Assembly: GCA_012727625.1 (NCBI GenBank)
Contig: JAAYGP010000151.1
Span: forward strand, 1-22,632
Source of the DNA: Clostridiaceae bacterium
GTDB taxonomy: Bacteria; Bacillota; Clostridia; DSM-8532
Length of the DNA stretch: 22,632 nt
Direction of reading: 5' to 3'
The notes beneath the pieces were generated by a model. The model was given only the letters and a program-made list of their open reading frames with translations, made no database searches and was not told where the DNA came from. The translations under genes and the position numbers were made by a program. Shown here piece by piece: positions 14,066-21,196 of the stretch; the first letter of the stretch is position 1, and every line of letters begins with the position of its first letter.

Positions 14066-16306
14066 TTGGAACAAATAGAGGGAATTGTTGAAGATATAAT
14101 CTTTTATAATGAAGATAACGGGTACGCCGTATGCGGCATACGGGCAGGACGGCGCCTTATAACAATGGTTGGCAATATGCCCGGTATTAGTGTGGGTGAA
14201 ACCCTTTATGTCAGCGGCAGCTGGGCAGTTCATCAGTCTTATGGCAAGCAATTCAAGGTTTCCTCATTTGAAAGACGCCTTCCGAAAACAACCGACGCAA
14301 TTTTTAAGTATCTCTCATCAGGGGTTATAAAGGGGGTAGGGGAAGCCACCGCAAGAAAAATAGTCGATTTATTCGGGGATGAAACTCTTTACATATTGCA
14401 GTTTGAGCCCCACAGGCTGTCTGAAATTAAAGGAATCAGTGAAAACAAGGCTTTAAAAATAGGACAGGCTTTCATGGAGCGGGAACAAATACGCCAGACT
14501 GTCATGTTCCTTCAACAGTTTGGGATATCCACCATATATGCCGTTAAGGTTTGGAAAAAGTTTGGAAAGAACTCCGTTGATGAAATAAAACGCAATCCTT
14601 ATCGCCTCACTGATGAGGACATAAACATAGGCTTTAAAATTGCGGACAGGATTGCAATAACCATGGGTATTGACATGTCATCAAGATTTCGTCTGCAAAG
14701 TGGGATTTTGTATGTTTTGTCCCGCGCTGTCCGCAACGGTCATGTTTATTTGCCTGAAAACATTCTGGTTCCCTATACGGCTGAATTGTTAAATGCGTCT
14801 GATGAGGCTGTATCCGACGCTTTGGCATCATTGGTGTTTGAAGACAGTGTATATATTGAAAAATCCCTGCCGGACAGAGTCTACCTGTCCGCTTTTTATA
14901 AAGCGGAGCAGTATGTATGCAGGAAACTGAACATTTTATGTAACACAGCTCCTCGAAAAAAAGTTTATAATCCTGAAGAAACATTAAGGGAAGTTGAACA
15001 GGAAGAAAAGGTGGAGTATGACGAATACCAGCGGGAGGCAATACGGCGCTCCGCCCTGAACAGCGTTCTCGTTGTTACCGGTGGTCCCGGTACGGGTAAA
15101 ACAACATTGATCCGGGGAATTATTGCCCTTTTTGAAAAGCAGGGAATGAATATCGCCCTGGCGGCACCAACCGGCAGAGCAGCAAAGAGAATGGCAGAAA
15201 CAACAGGATATGAGGCAAAAACCATTCACCGTCTGCTTGAAGTGGGTTTTACAGGCGATGAAGAACGGATGGAATTCAAAAAAAATGAGAGAGATCCGAT
15301 AGATGCGGATGTAATAATAATTGATGAGGTTTCCATGGTTGACATCCTGTTGATGCAATCTCTCCTTAAAGCTGTTGAACCAGGCACAAGACTGGTGTTG
15401 GTGGGGGATGTGGATCAGCTTCCGTCGGTGGGTCCGGGCAGGGTTCTGTCCGACATAATAGAAAGCAATTGTGTGGAAGTCATATATTTAAACCAGATCT
15501 TCAGGCAGGCCGGGGAGAGCATGATAGTGCTGAACGCCCACAAAATCAACAAAGGAATTTATCCTGAACTTAATATACCCGACAGCGATTTTTACTTTGT
15601 TCAGAGGAATAACCCGGAAGATACCGCAAATGCCGTTATTGATTTAACTACTTCACACATTCCTGAAAAATTTGGATTGGACCCGATGAAGGATATACAG
15701 GTTCTGACTCCCACCAAAAAAGGCGCGGCCGGTGTGTTCAGTCTGAACGCAGCCCTGCAGAACCGGTTAAATCCCAAAAGAGCGGATTTGAAGAAAAAAC
15801 AGTTCAGGGACATGGTTTTCCGGGAAAAAGATCGGGTTATGCAGATTAAAAACAATTACAGCCTTGCCTGGAAAATATACGGTAAAAATAATGAAGTTAT
15901 CGAGGGAGAAGGAGTTTTTAACGGTGATATGGGAATTATCACCGGTATTGACCCTGAAGAAAATTGCATAACGGTTACCTTTGATGACGGCAAGGTTTGT
16001 GAATATACATATGACATGCTGGATGAGCTGGAGCTGTCCTATGCCATAACGGTCCATAAAAGCCAGGGCAGTGAATTTTCCGCGGTGGTTATGGCATTGT
16101 CCGGCATACCTCCCATGTTAACCTGCAGGAACCTATTATACACCGGTGTTACAAGAGCATGCCGGCTGGTGGTTTTAGTCGGGGAAACAAGAATTCTTAA
16201 AAAAATGGTGGAAAATATAACCGAAAAAAAACGATTCACAGGCCTGGCGGAAAAACTGGCAACGTTGTCCGGCAGTCCTTCCAAATGCAGAACCTGCGAA
16301 CAGTAG
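14066..16306 (+). CDS. recD2: RecD2-type DNA helicase (SF1B, 5'-3')
   Basis: A 746-residue RecD2 (YrrC) helicase that acts without RecBC in DNA repair and fork maintenance. The N-terminal part (1-300) has the OB-like segment and helix-hairpin-helix repeats (GVIKGVGEATARKIV at 86-100, IKGISENKALKIG at 121-133). Motor motifs follow: GGPGTGKTT (339-347), APTGRAAKRM (367-376), DEVSM (420-424), GDVDQLPSVGPG (447-458). The C-terminal UvrD-like part contains ITVHKSQGSEF (about 660-670) and LLYTGVTRA. The start TTG 14066 follows GAGGG; no nearby ATG is better. The gene ends 19 bases before comFC, so the two are probably cotranscribed. Confidence 0.93.
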   Translation: MEQIEGIVEDIIFYNEDNGYAVCGIRAGRRLITMVGNMPGISVGETLYVSGSWAVHQSYGKQFKVSSFERRLPKTTDAIFKYLSSGVIKGVGEATARKIVDLFGDETLYILQFEPHRLSEIKGISENKALKIGQAFMEREQIRQTVMFLQQFGISTIYAVKVWKKFGKNSVDEIKRNPYRLTDEDINIGFKIADRIAITMGIDMSSRFRLQSGILYVLSRAVRNGHVYLPENILVPYTAELLNASDEAVSDALASLVFEDSVYIEKSLPDRVYLSAFYKAEQYVCRKLNILCNTAPRKKVYNPEETLREVEQEEKVEYDEYQREAIRRSALNSVLVVTGGPGTGKTTLIRGIIALFEKQGMNIALAAPTGRAAKRMAETTGYEAKTIHRLLEVGFTGDEERMEFKKNERDPIDADVIIIDEVSMVDILLMQSLLKAVEPGTRLVLVGDVDQLPSVGPGRVLSDIIESNCVEVIYLNQIFRQAGESMIVLNAHKINKGIYPELNIPDSDFYFVQRNNPEDTANAVIDLTTSHIPEKFGLDPMKDIQVLTPTKKGAAGVFSLNAALQNRLNPKRADLKKKQFRDMVFREKDRVMQIKNNYSLAWKIYGKNNEVIEGEGVFNGDMGIITGIDPEENCITVTFDDGKVCEYTYDMLDELELSYAITVHKSQGSEFSAVVMALSGIPPMLTCRNLLYTGVTRACRLVVLVGETRILKKMVENITEKKRFTGLAEKLATLSGSPSKCRTCEQ

Positions 16307-16325
16307 TAACCAAAAGAAAGTATGG

Positions 16326-17048
16326 ATGGTCTTTATGAGCAGTCAAAAGTTACAATTGCATGAATATTTTCTTCGCTTTTTGTTTCCGCCTAGATGTATA
16401 TGTTGTGATACACTGCTGCCTTTTAAAAATCCCATGGAACTTTGCTCAGACTGCAGGGAGAATCTGCCCGTAATGCATAAATTTGAACACAGAACTCCGG
16501 ATGGCACCAATATCGGGAAAGTATACTGTGTTTTCGGGTATGAAAAAGGCATCAGGAAAGCAATCCATAATTTAAAATTCAGTGACAGGCCCGGGAACGC
16601 GGCAACTCTCGTTGATTTGTCATATTCGTACCTTGAAAGATTTTTCGCAGACAATTCAGTTCCCTTTATGCCTTTGCCGGTTTATGATATAATATTATGT
16701 GTACCGATGCACCCCGGACGGAAGCGCAAAAGGGGCTATAACCAGTCTGAACTGCTTGCGGAACGTCTTGCGCGCCGCATGAACATACCTGCCTTGAAAA
16801 AGGTAATGGTTAAAGCGGTGAACACTCCGGCACAAAGCGCTCTTGGGAAAGCCGGCCGTTTCAGAAACCTCATAGGTGCTTTCAAGGTTAAAGCCCCTGA
16901 TCTGGTAAAGGGAAAAAGAATTCTTCTTGTTGATGATGTAATGACAACCGGTAACACACTTGAACAATGCGGAAAAGTTTTAAAGGACGAAGGCGCGATA
17001 CAGGTTGATGCCTTTGTTGTTGCAATGAGAAGGAAGCTGTCGGGGTGA
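16326..17048 (+). CDS. comFC: ComF family protein (ComFC-like phosphoribosyltransferase fold)
   Basis: A 240-residue cytoplasmic protein associated with natural DNA uptake. An N-terminal four-cysteine zinc element (CICCDTLL ... LCSDC, about residues 24-43) is followed by a type I phosphoribosyltransferase domain, with the PRPP loop ILLVDDVMTTGNTLEQC near residues 199-215 and the family stretch KRGYNQSELLAERLAR near 138-153. ATG 16326 and ATG 16335 are both possible starts; AAAGAAAG upstream favours the first. comFA and comFB, its neighbours in Bacillus, are absent here; recD2 sits in that place. yvyF follows after 35 bases, matching the Bacillus comF-flagellar order. Confidence 0.9.
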   Translation: MVFMSSQKLQLHEYFLRFLFPPRCICCDTLLPFKNPMELCSDCRENLPVMHKFEHRTPDGTNIGKVYCVFGYEKGIRKAIHNLKFSDRPGNAATLVDLSYSYLERFFADNSVPFMPLPVYDIILCVPMHPGRKRKRGYNQSELLAERLARRMNIPALKKVMVKAVNTPAQSALGKAGRFRNLIGAFKVKAPDLVKGKRILLVDDVMTTGNTLEQCGKVLKDEGAIQVDAFVVAMRRKLSG

Positions 17049-17083
17049 TAAAAATATAGTTTTAAGCCTTGGGGAGGTGCGCA

Positions 17084-17530
17084 ATGCCTGAGATAAGAAA
17101 TTGTAAAATTTGCCGCAGGATATTTCAATATGTCAATGGTCCTGTCTACTGCCCTGCGTGCAAGAAAATTGATGAAGAGGAGTTTGAAAAGGTAAGGTTG
17201 TTTCTGAGAGATTTTCCCGGGGCAACTATGCGGGAGGTTACCGATAACACAGGCGTTAGTCCCCACAAGATAAGCCGGTGGTTAAGGGAAGAACGCCTTG
17301 AGGTTAGTGAGAACAGCCCCATAGCGTTAAACTGTGAAAATTGCGGAGTCAGAATACGAAGCGGCCGGTTTTGCATTGAATGTTCCAAAAGTCTGGCCAG
17401 AGAAATGATGAATGCAGGCAGAGAGCTAAGAATGAGGCTCGGGGAAACGGGTTCCAAAAGAAGCGACACGGGCTTTAGCAAGGATGATTTCGGCCTGTAT
17501 TATAAACACAGGGATGAGAAAAATAAATAG
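17084..17530 (+). CDS. yvyF: YvyF/TIGR03826-family flagellar operon protein
   Basis: A 148-residue protein of the conserved family found just upstream of flgM. It has a first zinc ribbon (Cys7, Cys10, Cys23, Cys26), a helix-turn-helix-like segment MREVTDNTGVSPHKISRWL (about 49-67), a second zinc ribbon (Cys84, Cys87, Cys97, Cys100) and a basic helical tail. The composition suggests a nucleic-acid-binding or regulatory role; its exact function is not settled. The start is ATG 17084, preceded by GGGGAGG (17071-17077); an upstream TTG at 17069 would place the ribosome site inside the gene. It is followed by a repeat element and then flgM. Confidence 0.85.
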   Translation: MPEIRNCKICRRIFQYVNGPVYCPACKKIDEEEFEKVRLFLRDFPGATMREVTDNTGVSPHKISRWLREERLEVSENSPIALNCENCGVRIRSGRFCIECSKSLAREMMNAGRELRMRLGETGSKRSDTGFSKDDFGLYYKHRDEKNK

Positions 17531-17549
17531 TTATTAAAACCTGTATTTA

Positions 17550-17796
17550 ATGGTTACTGTTCACACCCTGATTCAGCTATTAATCAGATCAGCTATTGTG
17601 CAATAGCGGAAACAAGAGCTTCATTTGCAAGAGCTGGTAAGTTAAAGCTCAGGCAAGCCTAACTTGCAAAAATGCATGGAAATAATAATGCATGTTGCAT
17701 TTTTGCTCAAACAGTCGGCTTGCTAATTCTCGATTCTCTTTATACATCTTAAAGCTTAATTCCGCTAAAGTTACTTTCCATTGCACAATATCTTTT
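17550..17796 (+). repeat. Dispersed intergenic repeat, copy 3 (longest form, with opposed arms)
   Basis: The left part (GGTTACTGTTCACACCCTGA, then CTATTGTGCAATAGCGGAAA, TTTGCAAGAGCTG) matches copy 2. The right part (from TTGCATTTTTGCTCAAACAG to TTGCACAATATC) matches copy 1 in plus-strand orientation. A TTGCAAAAATGCAT / ATGCATGTTGCATTTTTGC region near 17657-17704 can fold into a large hairpin, and both ends carry TTGTGCAAT / ATTGCACAA blocks, so the whole element is partly self-complementary. It separates yvyF from flgM. A minus-strand open frame across it (17649-17942) is not backed by a ribosome site and I do not call it. Confidence 0.7.
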
Positions 17797-17942
17797 AACA
17801 GAACCTGTAAACAGCAGCAAATATTCAGCTGTTTCGGGCGGAGAAATCTTCCCCGCGGGATAAAAAATGGCCTTTCACATATGAGACAGAGGTCCTGAGA
17901 AAAATAGGACCATGAAAAAGCGGGAAATTTAAATAAAAGCAT

Positions 17943-17969
17943 TAAATTGAATCATGGTTTTGACGATAC
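17943..17969 (+). promoter_or_regulatory. Sigma-D (sigma-28) flagellar promoter upstream of flgM
   Basis: TAAA (17943-17946), exactly 15 bases, then GACGATAC (17962-17969); the sigma-D consensus is TAAA-N15-GCCGATAT, so only two positions of the -10 differ. FlgM inhibits sigma-D, giving the familiar feedback loop. Confidence 0.8.
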
Positions 17970-18015
17970 TATCTTTGAGCAACAAAAGATAAGAATATTC
18001 GGTAAGGAGTATCCA

Positions 18016-18111
18016 ATGGTACATATAAACAGAAGTGGTCAAATGAGAGAGAGGGATTTTGATGAAGATCCGGGGAGACAATCCCAAGGTGTTCGGCATT
18101 TACAACAATAA
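18016..18111 (+). CDS. Possible 31-codon leader ORF overlapping flgM
   Basis: ATG 18016 has a strong AAGGAG (18005-18010 region) and opens 31 codons to TAA 18109-18111, overlapping the flgM start in another frame. The peptide (MVHINRSGQMRERDFDEDPG...) resembles nothing known to me. It may couple or dampen flgM translation, or be chance. Confidence 0.3.
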   Translation: MVHINRSGQMRERDFDEDPGRQSQGVRHLQQ

Positions 18112-18343
18112 CAACATAACAGGCAAGGTTGTTAAAAAGGACATTGTTGCATCAAGTAAGGATGAATACAAAATATCAGGCCTGGCAAAAGATTTTCAGA
18201 CTGTTATGAAGACGTTGCGCAATGTGCCGGACATCCGTAAGGAAAAGGTTAATGAAATATCCAGGAAAATAGAAGCAGGCACATACAGGGTTGAGGCCGG
18301 GGATATTTCAGATAAAATCATTAAAATGTTAACTAAGGAATAA
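18062..18343 (+). CDS. flgM: Anti-sigma-28 factor FlgM
   Basis: A 93-residue inhibitor of the flagellar sigma factor sigma-D, released when the hook is complete. The N-terminal half (MKIRGDNPKVFGIYNNNN) is polar and probably disordered, as in the family. The C-terminal half, from about residue 40 (YKISGLAKDFQTVMKTL, RKEKVNEISRKIEAGTYRVE and the final ISDKIIKMLTKE), is the sigma-binding region, in which the KIEAGTY pattern is diagnostic. I chose ATG 18062, preceded by GAGAGGG; a TTG directly before it is less likely. It has its own sigma-D promoter and is followed by a terminator, so it may be partly uncoupled from flgN. Confidence 0.9.
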   Translation: MKIRGDNPKVFGIYNNNNITGKVVKKDIVASSKDEYKISGLAKDFQTVMKTLRNVPDIRKEKVNEISRKIEAGTYRVEAGDISDKIIKMLTKE

Positions 18344-18362
18344 GCACAAAAGAGAAGCAAAG

Positions 18363-18397
18363 CGGGATAGCAGAAAAAATAATGTTATCCCGTTTTT
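18363..18397 (+). terminator. Terminator between flgM and flgN
   Basis: CGGGATA (18363-18369) pairs with TATCCCG (18386-18392) around a 16-base loop, followed by five T and ATT. Some readthrough or a separate promoter is needed for flgN; a TTCCGATAT resembling a sigma-D -10 lies just after it but lacks a -35. Confidence 0.7.
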
Positions 18398-18447
18398 ATT
18401 CTGTTCCGATATATACAATAAGGAACCTGTGAATCGGAGGTAAAAAA

Positions 18448-18951
18448 ATGATCGATGCGATCTGGATAGATAACCTTATAAAGGTGCTGGATTATGAAGA
18501 CAGGCTGTATAATCAGCTATACACCATTGCCGAAAGCAAGACTGAAATGATTATAAACGGCGATATTGAAAATTTGCAGACAGCAGTTGGAAAAGAGCAG
18601 AAATTAACAGGTGACCTGAACAAGCTTAAGGATGCCAGGGAGAAAATTGTGGGTCAGATAGCCATAAAAAATGGTAAAAATCCTGATAAGGTCGTTGTCC
18701 GGGACATTATTGAAAAGCTGTCTGAAAACCAGGCAAACAGGTTGTCCGATGTGAGCGGCAAGCTGAAAAAAACAATTGACAGGCTTAAGGTAAAAAATGA
18801 TCTTAATCAGAAGCTTTTGCAGAATGCGCTGGAATATATTGATTTTTCACTGAATCTTTTAACTGAGCCATCCCTGCAGGTGCCGCAATACGGCCCCAAG
18901 GGCTATGAGCAGGGAAAGAAGAATCGTGTGGTTCTTGACATAAAATCCTGA
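18448..18951 (+). CDS. flgN: Flagellar export chaperone FlgN
   Basis: A 167-residue cytoplasmic chaperone that keeps FlgK and FlgL unfolded and delivers them to the flagellar export gate. The sequence is nearly all helix with long charged heptad-like stretches (about 20-145), no cysteines and no membrane segment, ending in a polar tail (PQYGPKGYEQGKKNR) like that which binds the export apparatus in other bacteria. Weak primary conservation is normal for this family; the call rests on helical character and on position between flgM and flgK. A clear CGGAGG lies before ATG 18448. If it serves both FlgK proteins encoded after it, its client surface must tolerate the first one's large insert. Confidence 0.85.
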   Translation: MIDAIWIDNLIKVLDYEDRLYNQLYTIAESKTEMIINGDIENLQTAVGKEQKLTGDLNKLKDAREKIVGQIAIKNGKNPDKVVVRDIIEKLSENQANRLSDVSGKLKKTIDRLKVKNDLNQKLLQNALEYIDFSLNLLTEPSLQVPQYGPKGYEQGKKNRVVLDIKS

Positions 18952-19028
18952 GTTGCAGTTTTTAAGTATTATAGCCCCAGGATCGAACTATTCCCGATAA
19001 AGCTAACAGAATCAGAGGAGGTATTTTT

Positions 19029-21083
19029 TTGGCAATTAATTTTATTGGTTTAAACACCGCCGTATCCGGGATGTTAAGCAACCAGAAATCATTGGAAGTA
19101 ACCGGGCATAATGTGTCCAATCTGAGCACAAAGGGTTACACTCGTCAGCAGGCTGTGCTTGAGACAGCACAGACTCGTTTTGTTGCGAATTCCTGGGTTG
19201 AAATGGGTGCCTCTGTTCAGGAAATACGTCAGATAAGGAATATTTTTCTGGATAATATATACCGCCGTGAGGTTAATGCCCTGGGATATTGGGAAACCAG
19301 GGCGAATGCCGTAAAGGATCTGGAAGCAATCCTGGGAGAACCTATACTGGAGGGTTTGCAAAGCACCCTTAATAGGTTCTGGGATGCATGGCAGGAGCTG
19401 GCAAAGTCGCCTGACAGCCTTACCGTACGGGCTCTGGTAAGGCAAAGAGGGGAATCTCTGGTTTATCATTTAAACCACATGGGATCACAGATAAACAAAC
19501 TTCAGGACGATATAAACACTGAAATAATGAAAAGAATTGAAGAGGTAAACAGTATTACCAAAGAAATTGCCAGGCTTAATGTAATCATTGCCTCCGTTGA
19601 GATTGCCGGAAACAAGGCAAACGATTATTATGATACAAGAAACAACCTGGTGGATCAGTTGTCAAGGCTGGTTCACGCCGAGGTCAGGGAACATCCGGAC
19701 GGGCAGATGGATATTATTGTAGGCGGTTATTATCTTGTAAGCAAGGCGATCCAGACTAACATATACGCAGGCCAGAATGCCGCGATGTCACATTTTGTTG
19801 TTCCAAAGGTGGAAGGGCTGGATGTGGAAATTAACGTAGGCGAAGGCGCGATAAAAGGGCTTATGGAGGCAAGAGGAAAGGTAAGCGGCGCAAAAGGCAG
19901 TATTGATAACGGAACACCAAACACAACCGCCGATGTTACCTTTGCGGTGGATTTGTCAAACACAGATCCGGCATATCTGGACAACCTGAAAGCAAACGCT
20001 CAGAACTATATTGACGAATTGAAAAAAAACGGACTGAATTATAATTTACGCCTTATTTCCTATGACGGAAGCGGGATCCTGTCAAATGACAATTTTAAAA
20101 CTGATGATATAAGTTTTTTAAACGCTTTGAACAGTCTTACAACCACAAGCACAGGAAATGCTGACTTTGGACAGCTTGTTGAAGAGCTTGCAGGTACAGG
20201 TCCGTTTCAGGAGTCAGCCAACAGATATGTTTTTGTTTTCAGCCAGGAGAGTATTAACGGGGATGGGACAGTTGCGGCAACTGATGATATAAACGGATAT
20301 ATTGCGACACTGAAAAGCAACAACATCAAAGTTTCAGTTGTAACGGATGAGTCAAACTTCACCGAGGGAGATCCTCTTGAGCGCGGATGGGATGTCATAA
20401 CAGGCTCCACCGGAGGATTATTGTATGATATCGCAACGCCCGCGGAGGATTTTGCGTCCCTTATGACCGAAGCAGCTACAGATACTGCCGGTGATGTGAA
20501 TAAGGTTATTGCCACGGTTGACGAGTCACTGGATATTATATCCAATGTCAGAAAAATGCTTAATGCAGTTGTAAATATAGTTGCAAGAGAAATAAACAAA
20601 CTGCAGTATTCGGGGAAAACCCTGACCGGCCTGGACGGTGGCGCGTTCTTTGAACCAATCGAGCCAAGCCTGCCGATGGAAATGGGAAATATTCGCATTG
20701 CAACAGCCATGAAGGATCTGAACAATATTGTCGCGTCGCAAACCGATGCCAACGGTGACAATGTGATTGCCCTTAAAGTGGCGCACCTGAGAAATGAAAA
20801 CCTTATGAAGGGCTATGTTCAGGTTCTTAGTGTGGATGACTATTATCAGAATATCATACTGCGTGTCGGAAACATGGGTCATGATGCCGAGCAGATTGCC
20901 AAAAACCAGCAAACCCTCGTTTACGCGGCAGACAATGACAGACAGTCCGTAATGGGTGTATCCCTTGATGAAGAAATGAGTAACATGATTAAGTTTAAGT
21001 ATGCGTATAATGCCGCCACAAAAACAATCAGCGTCATCAATGAAATGCTGGACACCTTGATTCATCGCACAGGTATTTCATAA
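19029..21083 (+). CDS. flgK: Flagellar hook-associated protein FlgK with an inserted vWA-like domain
   Basis: Hook-filament junction protein, 684 residues. The N-terminal D0/D1 part (1 to about 280) has the rod/hook signature GLNTAVSGMLSNQKSLEVTG and HNVSNLSTKGYTRQQ; the C-terminal part (about 495-684) ends in the FlgK hallmark SLDEEMSNMIKFKYAYNAA. Between KGLMEARG and the returning helix lies an insert, about 300-490, with von Willebrand A features: strand ADVTFAVDLSNT (301-312, MIDAS-like Asp308, Ser310, Thr312), helix DNLKANAQNYIDELK, RLISYDG, FLNALNSLTTTSTGNADFGQ, strand YVFVFSQES (400-408; the usual Asp is absent), NIKVSVVT and STGGLLYDI followed by DFASLMTEA. The frame is unbroken. TTG 19029 follows GAGGAGG at good spacing. 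Confidence 0.93.
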   Translation: MAINFIGLNTAVSGMLSNQKSLEVTGHNVSNLSTKGYTRQQAVLETAQTRFVANSWVEMGASVQEIRQIRNIFLDNIYRREVNALGYWETRANAVKDLEAILGEPILEGLQSTLNRFWDAWQELAKSPDSLTVRALVRQRGESLVYHLNHMGSQINKLQDDINTEIMKRIEEVNSITKEIARLNVIIASVEIAGNKANDYYDTRNNLVDQLSRLVHAEVREHPDGQMDIIVGGYYLVSKAIQTNIYAGQNAAMSHFVVPKVEGLDVEINVGEGAIKGLMEARGKVSGAKGSIDNGTPNTTADVTFAVDLSNTDPAYLDNLKANAQNYIDELKKNGLNYNLRLISYDGSGILSNDNFKTDDISFLNALNSLTTTSTGNADFGQLVEELAGTGPFQESANRYVFVFSQESINGDGTVAATDDINGYIATLKSNNIKVSVVTDESNFTEGDPLERGWDVITGSTGGLLYDIATPAEDFASLMTEAATDTAGDVNKVIATVDESLDIISNVRKMLNAVVNIVAREINKLQYSGKTLTGLDGGAFFEPIEPSLPMEMGNIRIATAMKDLNNIVASQTDANGDNVIALKVAHLRNENLMKGYVQVLSVDDYYQNIILRVGNMGHDAEQIAKNQQTLVYAADNDRQSVMGVSLDEEMSNMIKFKYAYNAATKTISVINEMLDTLIHRTGIS

Positions 21084-21196
21084 CGCGGCAAAAGAGTGTG
21101 AGACGGAAAACTTAAGATGTTTCATCCTGTATGATGCTTCTGCATATATTAACTGCGGGAAAACATTGTTTATAATATGGTACAAGGAGTGCGAAA

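Noticed and set aside
17649..17942. Minus-strand ORF across repeat copy 3
   Set aside because: No ribosome site, and the matching reading in copy 1 contains a stop. The conserved feature is the DNA repeat, though a decayed gene remains possible.
18395..18440. Sigma-D promoter for flgN
   Set aside because: TTCCGATAT resembles the -10, but no TAAA lies 14-16 bases upstream.
19926..20500. The FlgK insert as an assembly chimera or a separate mobile gene
   Set aside because: The frame is continuous on both sides, base composition and codon use look like the rest of the gene, and no repeats flank the insert.
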